Program-made: the position numbers and the translations under genes | NCBI RefSeq assembly: GCF_932526225.1 | Contig: NC_064038.1 | Location: forward strand, 5,130,741 to 5,194,740 | Direction of reading: 5' to 3' | From: Nematostella vectensis | Taxonomy: Eukaryota > Cnidaria > Anthozoa > Actiniaria > Edwardsiidae | Length of the DNA: 64,000 bases | In this document: positions 42,312-54,454 of the stretch, one piece after another | Layout: every line of letters begins with the position of its first letter | Position numbering within the stretch: position 1 is the stretch's first letter | Notes under the pieces: model-generated | The model's database searches: none | Told to the model about the DNA's origin: nothing | The model's input: the letters and a program-made list of their open reading frames with translations, nothing else

Positions 42312-43642
42312 TCAAAATATGCAAATAAATGTTTTTCTGTAGTGTTTATACCTTCGACGTGTTTTGAGGTCTAAAAGAGAACCTGATGAATGACAGGTTG
42401 AATTATCCACAATAAGTTGCTTAGTTCCAGCAGTTAAGAAAAGCTTGTTCAGTTCTTTAGGTGATAAGTCATCTATTCTAGTGTCGCCTTTGTTGATGGA
42501 GATGAGAAAACTTTGCAGGCCATCATTAAAGCATGTGTACATCTGCATTTTGCCATCAGTTTTCTTGACAGTTAAGTTGCAAACCAGTTTTGTTTGGCAT
42601 TCTGAAAAGAGCATAGTTGTTTGGCAAGTTGGCAGGGGACATGTTATCATGTCATCTTCACTATCATCTTGATTTAGCGTGGTGTTGCATACAACACAAG
42701 AGTTTGCTGCTTTCACATTGGCACCGATAAACCGTCCCTCGATAATATTTTCAGCAAATTGCTCAGATGTTAAGTTTATGTCATGGATTTGTCTATCAGC
42801 TGGTTCAATTGATGTTGAAGTATTTGTAGATAGATATTTAACGTCATCAAATACTCTGATTCTAACATTCTTAAATGTGTACGTTTTTCCACATTCTACT
42901 CTGTCAATGAGGTCTTCCCAGAGAGTGAGTTTTATTGTGCTATGCTCATCACCAATGATACAGTCTGATTTCTTTAGCTGTTGACCTTGTTTAATGATCA
43001 ATTGATTTTCGTGATTCTTTGTTACCACCTTAGCAACAATGTCAACTGCCTTGTATTCTGGCGCTGATAACGCTTCTTGCACCGTCACAATAGATGAGAC
43101 AACTTGGGAGTTATATGAGAATTCTGGCGCTGCTGATGTTATCTTTGATTTTTTCGTCATTCTGAACTCTTCAGAGGTACTGGTGCTAGCCATTCTTTTG
43201 GTGGCTGTGATTTTTATTGGTGATTTATTTTGGTATGGTTCAAGGAGATTTTTTCTTAGCTGTGGGTCATAGCACACGCCACGGACCTTTTCAGCTTCTC
43301 CAGTTTGGACAAGACAGTCAAAGTATGGTTTTCTGTTTTTTTTCGCATGCTTAACAGGACTTAGGCTATGAACAAAACCCTCTAGTTGAACATCTGAAAG
43401 AATAGAACTTATTTTAGTCATTGCAAACACATTGTTTATTATGCTTTACACAACAAAGAAATATATATCTTACCTGGTGAGTCGTCAGCTTTGTTGAGTT
43501 GTTGTTGTCTGCAATTAAAAGGAGATGTTATGTAATAATATTAGCAAAGAGTACAAAGATATTACCTAAGATAAGATGGAAACGAAAAATAGAAATGAAA
43601 TTAAGATACAAGTACTTACGGGTTTGTTGTAGGAGTGCTCAT
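42312..43642 (-). CDS. Helitron RPA-like single-strand DNA binding protein (three exons)
   Basis: The spliced model is exon 1 43642-43620 (MSTPTTN start), exon 2 43508-43474 and exon 3 43393-42312. All have GT..AG borders and matching phases, giving 379 codons and a stop. The protein shows OB-fold text as in the large RPA subunit: GFVHSLSPVKHAKKNRKPYF near the start, IKLTLWEDLIDRVECGKTY in the middle, and a Cys-rich zinc segment (CVVCNTTL..CPLPTCQTTM). Such RPA paralogues are carried by many animal and plant Helitrons and are thought to coat the single strand made in rolling-circle replication. The continuous frame upstream of 43393 is intron. It is the only apparently intact gene of this element. 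Confidence 0.8.
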
Positions 43643-43861
43643 GTTGGTATTCTGTAATGAAATAAAGTGTATCTAAACAATTGCACTATTGAGTGTATTT
43701 AACTGTGTTTCTAATACATAATATTTATAATAAGTACCTAATTATTCAGAATACCGGTAGTCTTATAAGAACATAATCAGTATGTGCTAATGTTAAATAA
43801 ACTAGTGTGTAATGTAAATTGTTTGCACTGTATTTATAGACTCCATTATCAATTTTTGCCT

Positions 43862-46800
43862 TTAGTTAATGAAGCTGTTTATCAATACACAAATGGCTTT
43901 ATGATCAGAAAAATATGTCTCCAAAATCTGAAAGCTTGTTTGCACTTCAGGTAAATTAGTGTAGATGTGGTCAATACAGGTTTTACTGTCTGTTGTACTA
44001 CATGAAACTAGCTGTCTATAACAATTTTGTGTTATAAAAAAGTTATAAAGTGATGCACGGCGTGATTCACTGAACCAGTTCACATTGAAATCACCAATAA
44101 AAATGTTAATTTGTGTTGGTAGAGAGTCTAGTGTCTCTTTCATAGCATTACATAATTCTGTTATTGATACTGTTGGTGAGCTGTATACTCCCACTATTGT
44201 AATATGAAGTATGATCATAAACCTCAAAATAGTTATTTCTACACCATGTATATTACTACAAAATGGATATCCTGGGTAATAGTCAAGACGGCTATACACT
44301 GCTGTACCTCCATATGGCCTTACATTTTGTCTTGGTGTACCATCATTTCTGAACAATGTATAGTTTTTATCATCTAATAGATATGAATCATCATTTTCAT
44401 GCTGAAAAAATCTTGTTTCTGAAAAAATATTTACATAAGTGCTTGAGTAATTTAAGTCATGACGTATGTCATCTATATGCTTGTGCAATGATCTTGCATT
44501 GAGAAAACAGATTTTAATACTAGCTTGAGGTGCTTCATATATGGGACTAACAGAAAGTGACAGTTTTCCTTCAGTTCTCAATCGATGCATTTCAGTTTGG
44601 ACGTCAGTATTAACAGCTATTTTGCTTTCACATAAGTCAGTTATATATAGACCATCTATAGTTGTTACTCTACTTAATCCTACATAATGTATATGAGGAA
44701 TGGCTCTTTTGGTTTCAAAATTTACTACAATTCTACTTTCAGTATCACCCTGTGATCTATGTATTGTTTTAGCAGCAGCAGGTCTAAGTTGAAATTGTTT
44801 TCTCATCACGTGTACAGATCTTGTTCTACCTACAGCAAATTGAGTGCTAATAGGTTTGATTGGTGTCCATGTTGGTTCAATATCATTGACATATAGCTGT
44901 CTATTATCATGCCTGGTTTTTTGACCAACATCAGCATGATCAAACTGTACCCATATAATACCTGATGGTTTGTCTGTTTTATGTATTTGCATAAATTTTA
45001 TGACACTACCAGCACCATTGGTCATACCATCATCATTTCTAGTGTTTAGTGATATCTCTGTTCTTTCACCAATTGCCAAATGCAAAACAGAATGCAGTTG
45101 TTTTGTTTTTCTAGGATCTTTAGGTATTTGCTTTAATATTTTGTCTCTAAGTTCTTCCGAATCTGTTCCAATGACAGTGTCATGTGCTTTAATAGAGTAT
45201 TTTGGACCCTGAAGAGCATTATGAGCTTTATAGTTGAAGTCATTGACTTTAGCATTTTGAATAAATAAATGAGGTGCATCTTTGGGATACTGAGCACTAG
45301 TGTGGTTAAGAATTCTTTCCTTTAATTTGATTATATCCTCTTTAGTATGATTTCCCTCTCTTAATCTATTCAATAATTCAGCAAAGTCTTTGCTTTCCCT
45401 CTGTCGCATGATTTCTTTAAGTTCAAACATTTTGAAAAGTTCTTGCCATACATTAGGTGCAAGAACACCATATTCATCATTATCCATGTCTTTAAATATA
45501 TAACCATCCATTACAGGTTGTAATTGAAACAAATCTCCTATAGCAACAATACTAACACCGCCAAATGGTAGCGAGCTGCCTTTGATGTCTTTAAGTCTAT
45601 TATTGAATTGGACATTAAACATAGTATTACCAACCATAGATATTTCATCTACAAATATCAACTTAAGTCCACCTATTTGACATCTTAATGTATTAAGCCT
45701 ACTTGAATCAAGTTTCTTATAGTTCTTTAATGACTGACAGGCTGGTACTGCTAAAGCACTTTGGATGGTATTGCCCTTTATATTATATGCTGCTTTCCCT
45801 GTGGGTGCTAACATAAGTATTTTTGTTTCAGCAAAATTAACGCCAGGTCTGGTGTTATAATATTTCAAAGCAGCTTGGTATAAGGCTTTAGTGACATGTG
45901 ATTTACCCACACCTGCACCACCACTTAGAAAGCAGTAAAATGCCTCACCAGAAGTTTTTTTTAAATGTAGTACATGATAGAAAAATTCTTTTTGCTCTTT
46001 ATTCAACGTCTGTACCATACATCTATATTCATCATCTGGCAGTTCATTCATAATAAGTGTTTCAGTATTATCAACTGATGGTATTCCTAAATCATCTGAT
46101 AGATTATAGTTTCCAGTGAAGTCAGGATGTAAGTCTTGATCACCTTCAGCTCGGTCTTGTTGTTCAAGATTTTGAGTACAAGGTGCTATCTCATCAAATC
46201 TATCCTCTAATCTATTCATGTCTTGTTGTATTTCATTAAAGTCCTCATTGCAAACTGCATATTGTTTCATTTGTTCATTGATGACATTGGCAAGTAACAT
46301 ATAGCGTTCTTCATAAGATGAAAATGTACCAAGAATATCAGTTTCTTCATTTCGCCATGGAGTAAATAGCATTAGAAGTTCACGATAATGTTTTTCCGGC
46401 TCAGCTTCCTTATTAAACCACACACTTCTAATTATCCTAGCCTTTGCTCGTTTTTTAGTTTTGCTACGTGGTGTTTTCTGAGCTTCTGTATCATCATCAT
46501 CATTTAGATTATCATCAACAAAATTCTCTAACGGAAGACCATCAACATCAACTTGATTAGTTTGTTTTACATAAGGCTTTCCAGCACAATCATACCATGC
46601 TGCCCAGTCTGCAAGTGTGATATTTTCTAGTTTTAGAGGGCGCTTTGAATATCTTTTTGAGTAAACCACTGGTATAGATTTCTTCAGAGTCATCATCCAT
46701 TTCATTAATATTATCCATTGGTTTTAATAGGTCAACTCTTTCATTAGGTGGTGATGTATTTATAAATATTATCTGTCTATAGATGATTTTCTCATTGGAA

Positions 46801-49800
46801 GCTGTAACACAATGTACACTGCTTCTTGTGCACTTATCTCAACATTATTGAGGAACTTACTTCCAATATCCCTTACTTGTTGTTTTATTGTTTTATTACC
46901 TTGCCTAGCTTCAGTACATGCCTCTCTTAAAAGTTCACTCATGCCTTTCTGGCCTTTTGATATATAATTCACTATGTACACAGCACATGCATAGACATCT
47001 AAGACAAACTGTATATCCATGTTAGCTCTCCATGCAGAGAGACAATCAGGGTTGTAATTATTTATGCGTAATTCATTGGGATTTCTTTTCAGAAACACAG
47101 TAGGTGTGTTAATCGATGAACTTACAGCAAGTAAATAGTTTTGTTTAGTGATATTAAGGTTCACGAGTAACTGGTCAAATGTAATATCTTCACCTTCTTT
47201 GCTTTCATCTAGATACACTTGAATTGCCTTCCAATTATCTCTATATATTTTTATTTCCTTTTCGGGTGTATCCTCATCTAGAGGATATATTATCATAGTT
47301 TGCTTCATTGGTGGCTGTGGATAGTTAAATCTACATTTGCTACTTGTATTTTTACGGCATGTATGCGAATGTCTATGTACCTGTCTATTAACCAAGACTA
47401 GTAAATCAGCATTGTCTACTGGCTTTTGGCAAGTTATTATCTTATCAATAAATGATGTGACATCTTCATCACTATCTATTTGAAATTGTGGTGCATCTTC
47501 AAGCCACATCAGCATATGTATATGAGGAGACCCTCTTTGCTGATATTCTACACGGTAAAACCAGTCAGATATTTTACCTAAAGGTTGAGCAGAACTGAAC
47601 AAGAAGTTTGTTAAAAATTGATTAACTTGATAATCAAAGTGTCTTGCACATGTCACAGGGTCACTCTGAATTAAGCGACACCTGTCATCCCAATTAAAAT
47701 TGTCTATTTGTTCATCAGTGTATTCCTTATTGTCTACAAGCTGACCAAGTATTCTAAGTAGGTGCATCCATTGTGTTTCAGCTGATGAGAAACTACAAAA
47801 TAGTGTAGCAGGACCTAACTGCCTAATCATTGCAAACAGATCTTTTTTAGCTTTTTCAAAGTATGGAGGTGAACCTCTCAATGCATTTAAAAACTTGTAT
47901 CCATCATCATGACGAATCAATCTGTCTATTGATCCTTGCTGTTTAAGTTGTCCAGCAGTAATATTTTTGTTGTTTCCCTTACATTTTCTCAGAGCTATAT
48001 GTGATTTTCCTAAGAGAATTTTCATTTGCAACTTTTTTGTTTTGTAAAATATATTTTCAATGCACACTGCAGCTCGTCTGTCAGACCGTCTCAACTCTGA
48101 TTTACATATATCACTATAGTTAATATCGACTAATCTTTGTTTATTGTCAATTCGTGGTTGTCCAAGAAATATTCCAGGGTATGCTAACTCTTCACAATAT
48201 TTGTCTCTAAAAACACTTAATGGTCTATTCCCTTCACCTGGAGCAATATTTAATATGTTTTGCCTTTCATTATCTTCTAAAAAGTCAGTTGCTGTAAACA
48301 TAGTATCAGTAACACCAGCAATTGTTTCTGCTTCATCTTCATGTGATTCATTTTGGTCTAGCCCTTCAGAATCAATATCATTGTCATCAGTTTCATCTAT
48401 TGTATCTGACTGTACCTTCTCATTAATTTCATCATTATCAGCTCTGTTGTATTGATTGATCCAGTCATTATTCAGTACTATACCTTCATCTCTATATAAA
48501 CTACTATGTGTTATAAGCCAATTTGCTGCTTGAAGTACTTTATATGGTCTTACATTTAGTGACAGTGCAGAACTCTTATATTTCAGCATCCGCTTTAAAT
48601 TAACTTTAATTGTAGCAGTTTGATTTTGCAATCGTGGTAATATATTAACTGTATTAGTTACATCAGCAGGTACATTAACAATATTTCCATGTATCTTAAG
48701 CTGTCTCCCCCTAGGTGCCTGCATTAATTTTTGAAATGCAATTCTTGGAGCTAATAATCTACATTCTAGTTCATTGAGATCAAAGAAATCTGGTTTATCT
48801 GGAAATGCCATACCATTCGCTACAGCACATGGTGGGACTTTATTTTTTTGCAAATAATTAGAGCATGTTCTACAAACCCATTCTTTGTTACCAACACTTA
48901 TCTTATTTGATAGATATTTCACAACATCAGGATTTGATTGTCTCAGCTTAGTAGTACTACTCACACTATGTTTATACCATAGTTGATCACAACATATACA
49001 AATATACAGAGGGCCTTGGTTTACTATTTCATGGAACCGCTTTATTGCAAATTCAATGGATGAGTTAGCTCTATATTTTCTTTGGTATTCATTACGCTTT
49101 GATTTCTCTTCCGGTGATGCATTTATTTCTCTATTTTTTCTTTGGTATTCATTTCTCTTTGATTTTTTTTCTGGTGATGCATTCATTTCTCTATATTTTC
49201 TTAGGTATTCATTACACTTTAATTTCTTTTCTGGTGATGAATTAATTTCTCTATATTTTCTTAGGTATTCATTACACTTTAATTTCTTTTCTGGTGATGC
49301 ATTCATTTCTCTATAATTTCTTTGGTATTCATTTCTCTTTGATTTTTTTTCTGGTGAAGTATTATTTTGCTTGGATTGCCTGTATTCCTTCATGTATTGC
49401 CTAATGTAGGTAGCCCTGTCTTGCTTTTTTGTTTCATTTGAATTAGAACTTTTGCTTGTACTTGCTTGCTTTCTTTTTTCTGGACGACTCGAAATTGTAT
49501 TTTCCCTGTCAATATTGTTCGAACTTTGTTGATGTGAAACAGAACATGTTGATACGTAGTGCACTTGACCAATATGTCCTATGTATATTGTTCTAATATT
49601 ATTTATTATTGTATTTGCTGGCTCAACTAATGTGACTTCCCTAATATTTGAATCTGATTCTATAATATGAATCTTTAAACTCATTGCATCAGCAACAGCC
49701 TGTATTATAATATGATTGGCCCATGTTCCTTGTAGAGACATATTAGTTAAATACTGTGACCAAGATGAATCTATGATACTTTCAATAAATCGTTCAGGAT

Positions 49801-50257
49801 TGTCCTTTAAATATCTCACTCCTAAAGCTCTAATTTCTGCATGTTTATTTGAATTACCATATAGCTGATGTGATACTGATTTGAAAAAGCAATCACCTCC
49901 TCCACCAACATCTAGTGGTGTTAAACCATGTCGAAGCATTCGGTATCTTAACGTAAAGTCACCATTACTATATAAACATATATCTTCAATATTATTATTA
50001 TCAGTTACAGGACCAGGATTCGATTCTGCAATGTCCCCAGACAATAAAAGAGTTTGTTTACATCCATTATACCTCACTGATGTTTTACAAGTTGCTCTAA
50101 AAAAGGAGCTATAGAAACTATTAAGTCTGTTAATGTATTTCAATTTCCAATAGTTATAGTTTGTAGCAATTCTGTAAAAAACAGATGAAACAGGTGTGCC
50201 CTTAATAATCATCTTTTTGTGTCTTTTTCTTAACTTTCTATATCTGAGCAATCTCAT
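43862..50257 (-). pseudogene. Helentron replication-helicase protein (OTU, Rep/HUH, Pif1-like helicase, EEP endonuclease), frameshifted
   Basis: Two large same-frame pieces (50257-46769 and 46705-43862) flank a short interval read in another frame. Two compensating frameshifts, near 46785 and 46665, explain the break. Domain order: OTU-type cysteine protease (GGGDCFFKS with a later VHYVST); a Lys-rich five-fold ~20-residue repeat; a Cys-rich zinc block (ICICCDQLWYKHS, VCRTCSNYL); a Rep domain with PHIHMLMW (HUH) and YIVNYISKGQKG; a Pif1-like helicase with SGGAGVGKSH, LIFVDEISMVG, GDLFQLQPV and YVGLSRV; and a C-terminal endonuclease/exonuclease/phosphatase domain (ICFLNARSLH, IFIGDFNVN, SDHKAI). 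The endonuclease domain defines Helentrons. The total is about 2,130 residues, within the family's range. Confidence 0.9.
49085..49350 (-). repeat. 60-bp in-frame repeat inside the Helentron replication protein
   Basis: About 4.5 units each encode a ~20-residue stretch with NASPEKKSKRNEYQRKYRE. It lies between the OTU and the zinc block and probably forms a basic linker. Unit-to-unit changes are few. Confidence 0.9.
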
Positions 50258-50326
50258 AACTTTTTTTAGGGATATTCTAGATGGTTCTCTATCTCTACAT
50301 TTGTGATTTAGTTGCTTTGAACATAT

Positions 50327-51043
50327 TCAAGAATGTCTATGATTTTCTATACACTTGGAGATCTTGATAGATGGACAAGATGCATGTTTATTATTATCAT
50401 GTTTGTTTTCAATACTAGGCATAGTTTTCTCAAATGCATTTGTTATACTGTTATTACTAGTTTTTGAGGTGAATTCGTCAACAAGATTACTTCGATCATT
50501 ATATACAGTGCTAAAAATGTGATTTGTTTGCCCTGTTTTATCCGACAAATACAGCAACATGTACACAGGTATCCCGAAAATACTTTTGTTCACAAATTGG
50601 TTTCCACAATATTTGCCATTATAGTGCCTTTCAGTCACATTGCTGTGATTATTAGTTTCCCGAAGGAAATTTTCAGTGTGCCGAAGCACAGTTAAGATCA
50701 CATTGCTGTGATTACTAGTTCCCCGAAGGGAATATTCAGTGTGCCGAAGCACATTTTGAGCCCCATTTCTGGGTTTGTTTGCTTCCCGAAGGAATTCTAT
50801 GCTCTCCCGAAGGAGATTTTGAGCCCCATTTCTGGGTTTATTGGTTCCCCGAAGGGAATTGAAGGACACCATATGGCCATAAGGACTGGTCTTGTGTAAT
50901 AAGGCAAGCGATGCAATCGAGCTTTTGTTGGCAAACAAACCACATAAAGCACCCCAAAATCTGAAATATTCTTTAGAAATACCAACATGACAAATGCATA
51001 AAAGGTTGTGCCTAGTACTAAACACAAAAGGGATAGAATACAT
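50327..51043 (-). CDS. Uncharacterised open frame upstream of the Helentron replication protein
   Basis: It has 238 codons in the same frame as the downstream replication protein, separated from it by a stop at 50327. The middle part repeats a ~20-residue theme with NKPRNGAQN and LRHTE (from DNA units with CCCGAAGG). I recognise no domain. It may be an accessory protein, a 5' exon or non-coding leader. Upstream (51057-51263) another short frame ends at a good GTGAGT donor, which suggests that the transcript starts with a spliced leader. Confidence 0.35.
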   Translation of the reverse strand: MYSIPFVFSTRHNLLCICHVGISKEYFRFWGALCGLFANKSSIASLALLHKTSPYGHMVSFNSLRGTNKPRNGAQNLLRESIEFLREANKPRNGAQNVLRHTEYSLRGTSNHSNVILTVLRHTENFLRETNNHSNVTERHYNGKYCGNQFVNKSIFGIPVYMLLYLSDKTGQTNHIFSTVYNDRSNLVDEFTSKTSNNSITNAFEKTMPSIENKHDNNKHASCPSIKISKCIENHRHS

Positions 51044-51317
51044 TGTAAAAGAAGTATTAAATCAACTCACCTTCACAAGAGCTCGTGAAATCAAACGAGA
51101 AGTGCGAAAAGAAAGCACATGTTTGACTCCAATCATTTTTTGCTCGTGGACTATAATTCAAAACAACGTCGGAATCCGAAATCAATCCGATCCCTCTTCG
51201 CCAGCGACATCTACGACGACGATCACGTGTTCGATGAATGACCGCTAGGAACGCCTGCTTCAAGTGAAATTCAATTGTTTACAACTCTTTCTTTCACTCA
51301 CTCAAACCGATGGCATA

Positions 51318-51349
51318 GTGACGAGAGGCCCCATAAGGCCTTTCGTCAC
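51318..51349 (-). other. Helentron 5'-terminal hairpin
   Basis: GTGACGAGAGGCC and GGCCTTTCGTCAC form a 13-bp stem (one G-T type mismatch) around CCATAA, ending exactly at the inferred 5' boundary. Terminal or subterminal inverted repeats are described for Helitron2/Helentron elements. Confidence 0.8.
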
Positions 51350-51842
51350 AAAAAGAGAGAAAACAGAAAGAGCCCCTCGTCAAAAAATCTGATTCCTTAT
51401 TTTGGAATAGAATAAAATAAATAATGTCCAACCGTAAGGATTGCTTGAAATTGTAAGCCATCGAAGTTATCGAATGATGGATTTTATTTCAATGCGGAGC
51501 GGAAGTTACACATCTTGTTTGAAATTGAAAGTTGGTAATAAACAGAAGTTTTTCATACCAGTACCAGGTACGTTCTATGAGTGTTTATACACTGGTTTCT
51601 TCTTGCTGTCCGTTTTGCACAGTTTTAGTGAGAATATGGCTTTTTGCTCATACTCTCAGTTCGTAGGCGGGGAGTGTTGCGCTAGTCAAGACAACCCTGG
51701 TATAGTGCGGTGCCTGAAAATCACAAACTGCACACAAGACATCAAGAAGCATCTCCGTTCCTTAGGGGTGAGAGATTCACCAAAGCTGGTTCTGGCCGGT
51801 GCAGGTAAAACATTTTTAACATTGACGCACTATGAATAACCA
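51350..51842. repeat. Foldback left arm, inner part
   Basis: It is the inverted match of about 52940-53400. On the plus strand it reads MAFCSYSQFVGGECCASQDN followed by CTQDIKKHLR, then GTGCAGGTAAAA. The right arm carries the same exon-like text on the minus strand. The Cys-rich reading is conserved in both arms despite other changes. Confidence 0.85.
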
Positions 51843-51929
51843 CAAAATATCACAATAGTTTGAAAGCCCCAAAAATTAATGTATATGTCACAGAGGAAAT
51901 CATTCTGTACAGTACACAATCAGATCTAC

Positions 51930-52760
51930 ATGGAAGAATCCAGCGCTCTATGGGGGGATCTGGCTTTTGCGCTGTCCACGGGGTATCTGGCTCTAGCGCT
52001 TCCCACCGTGATATCTGGCTTTAGCTCAGTCGATAAGGAAATCTGGTTTTGGCGCTGTCAACGGGGGGATCTTGCTCTGGCACTGTCCACGTGAGGATTT
52101 TGCTCTGGCGCTCTCCACGGGGGTTTCTTGCTGTGGCGCTGTCCACGTGGGGATTAGGCTCTGGTGCTGTCCACGTGGGGATCTGGCTTTTGCGCTGTCC
52201 ATGGGGTATCTGGCTCTGGCTCTGTCCACCGTGATATCTGGCTCTGCCTTTGTCAATAAGGAAATCTGGTTCTGGCGCTGTCCACGGGGGGTCTTGCTCT
52301 GGCGCTGTCCATGGGGGTTTCTTGCTGTGCCGCTGCCCACGGCGCGATCTTGCTCTGGCGCTGTCCACGGGGGGATCTTGCTCTGGCGCTGTCCATGGGG
52401 GTTTCTTGCTGTGGCGCTGTACCACGGGGGATCTGGCTCTGGCGCTGTCCACGGGGGGATCTGGCTCTTGCAATGTCCACGGGGGTATCTGGCTCTGGCT
52501 CTGTCAACAAGGAAATCTTGATCAGGCGCCGTCCACGGGGGGATCTTGCTCTGGGACTGTCCATGGGGGTACCGGCTTTGGCGCTATCCACGGCGGGATA
52601 TGGTTCGGGAGCTGTCCACGGGGGGTATGGTTCGGAGGTTTTCGCTCTGGCGCTGTCCACGGGGGGATCTGACTCTGGCGCTGTAAACAGGAAAATCTGG
52701 ATCTGGCGCTGTCCACGGGATATCTGGATCTTGCGCTGTCCACGGATATCCCAATTTCCG
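51930..52760 (+). repeat. 28-bp minisatellite at the foldback centre
   Basis: The unit theme is CTCTGGCGCTGTCCACGGGG plus GGATCTTG, about 28-30 copies with a higher-order pattern. Occasional AATAAGGAAATCTGG variants recur. All six frames are largely open because of composition, which yields many false proteins of the PRGQRQSKIP type. Confidence 0.9.
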
Positions 52761-52939
52761 CTTAGCGCGGCTCCGGTGACTGGCCAAAATACTAGGCAGC
52801 AGCAGTTTTTACGATAACTGCGCCATCTGATGCGCCATGTGAATTGCGGTGGCTTGGGCAGATAGGGAGCTTTGTGTATTTTCCTTCAGGGTCAAACAAA
52901 CCTGGACAGCAAATCAAACTGTATGTTATAAAAAGTGGT

Positions 52940-54417
52940 TATTCATGAGCGTCAATGTTAAAATTGTTTTACCTGCACTGGCCAGAAGCAGCTTTGCTTC
53001 GTAATTTAGCGATAAAACGGAGATGCTTCTTGATATCTTGAGTGCAGTTTGTGATATTCACGCACTGCACTATATCAGGGTTGTCTTGACTAGCGAAACA
53101 CGCCCCGCCTACGAACTGAGAGTATGGGCAAAAAGCCATATTCATTAAAACTGTGCAAAACGGACAGCAAGAAGAAACCACTGTATAAAAACTCATAGAA
53201 CGTACCTGGTACCTGGTACTGGTATAAAAAATCTATCTGTTTATTGCCACATGTCAATTTCACACGAATAAAATCCATCATCCGATAACTTCAGTGGCTT
53301 ACAATTTCAAACAATCCTTACAGTTGGACATTATTTATTTTATTCTATTCCAAAATAAGGAATCAGATTTTTTGATTGGTTGCTATTTCTCTTTTCTCTC
53401 TTTTTTTTTTGCATTGTGTTAGAGAAACTTTGGGATTCCTGTGTGCACTGCAGGTCACGTGGAAGCACCATGAAAAACATTCCGAGATCGCAAGCCGTTT
53501 TTATGCGTTTGTAGAGGAACAAGCATTGATAAAAAACGATGCCTATCAAGAACTTTCCCAAGCTGAGGTGAGGAAAATTTAAAACCACTCAACTTGTTGT
53601 TTTGATCTTTGTTACGAATTCTTTGGACACAAAGATTACGCAAGACTAGTTATAATCCATTCAAATAATTACTCAAATACGTGTTTTTTTAATCATCTCG
53701 CACAACAAAGAATGCAAGTAATAACACACATATTTATTGGTCCTCAAATTTGTTTTCAGCGTTGTATCGATGAGGGAGCTTCTGCAAAAGCCAAATTTCC
53801 CTGCGAATTCAGCAGTTGGTGTCATAGTTATCCCAAGTTGAAAGGTCAAAAACCTGTGAAGTGTTGTATCTTCTTGGCGCTCTCAGCGCTCCGGATTTTA
53901 TTATCCCCAAAATTTTATTTCAGATTCTAGGCAAGTAAGTGACTATCTTTTCAGGAAAAATGACCATTTTTGATAGAGCAATGTACCAGATGCGACTTTA
54001 AAGGCCTCAATTTGTCGGTTTGACCGACAAATTGTGCAAAATGATCGTGCAAAATGATGGATGCGAGGCTATATTTGAGAAAATTTGTCAAATATTCTTT
54101 TTTAACTGGATTAAGCTAAGATTAAAATAATATTGAGATCACATATCCTGGTTGCCTCCTGTGGTGTTGTTGGGTTTCTGCGCTGTTTATATATTTTTCG
54201 CGCTGCAGGTAGCGATATTTGGTTCAAATTTTGTAGTGTTTTTCGGGGTCAAGCCGAGAAAAATAAGGAAAAATCCATAAAATATTTAATATTTGTTCGA
54301 TTTATAAAAGAAACACATTTTTGTAATCCGGAGACAAATATAAGTCTATAGACAAATTATTGAAAAATCATTTTTTTAGTATTGCATTTCATCTTGAATG
54401 GATTAGCGGAGCGCTTC
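52940..54417. repeat. Foldback right arm (uninterrupted)
   Basis: It supplies the empty-site sequence for the Helentron (T-run at 53401-53410). On the plus strand 53454-53567 is a 38-codon stretch with an AG acceptor and a GTGAGG donor (ASRFYAFVEEQALIKNDAYQ). It looks like a helical exon of a cellular gene, perhaps F-BAR-like. The left arm has a degenerate copy. This suggests capture of host exons before the arms were formed. Confidence 0.85.
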
Positions 54418-54454
54418 TTAAAAATACATTGGATACCTTGAAATAATTTCGTAC

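Larger units (their letters stand above)
41687..51349 (-). mobile_element. Helentron-class Helitron, 9.66 kb, inserted in a T-tract of the foldback left arm
   Basis: The boundaries come from comparing the interrupted left arm with the intact right arm. The arm's A/T run (53401-53410 in the right arm) is split, with A-runs at 41680-41686 and 51350-51354. On the coding (minus) strand the 5' end starts with a 13-bp hairpin (51318-51349) and the 3' end finishes with a 6-bp stem-loop (41690-41704) followed by CTA. Helentrons are known to insert at TT and to carry an endonuclease domain, and both hold here. Genes: replication-helicase protein and RPA-like protein, plus an upstream open frame. The replication-helicase gene has frameshifts, so this copy is probably dead. 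Confidence 0.9.
40652..54417. mobile_element. Foldback element with ~1.5-kb inverted arms and TTAA duplication (contains a Helentron)
   Basis: The ends are GAAGCGCTCCGTTAATCC at 40652 and its complement ending at 54417, each flanked by TTAA (40648-40651 and 54418-54421). The paralogous PAN intron (7869-7872) has one TTAA and no insert. The arms are 40652-41686 plus 51350-51842 (left) and 52940-54417 (right), visibly similar but diverged. The centre is a 28-bp minisatellite. TTAA targeting is known for the piggyBac superfamily, but the ends lack its usual CCC start and I see no transposase, so the class is open. It lies about 34 bases beyond the splice donor of the PAN exon. Confidence 0.85.

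Noticed and set aside
43862-46705. Separate cellular Pif1 helicase or LINE endonuclease gene
   Set aside because: The helicase and endonuclease are in the same frame as the upstream Rep piece, between Helentron ends, so they are parts of one Helentron protein.
51879-52817. Many overlapping long open frames with proline-rich or glycine-rich repeats, collagen-like at first sight
   Set aside because: All frames are open because of the 28-bp minisatellite. No Gly-X-Y periodicity, start context or splice structure is present.
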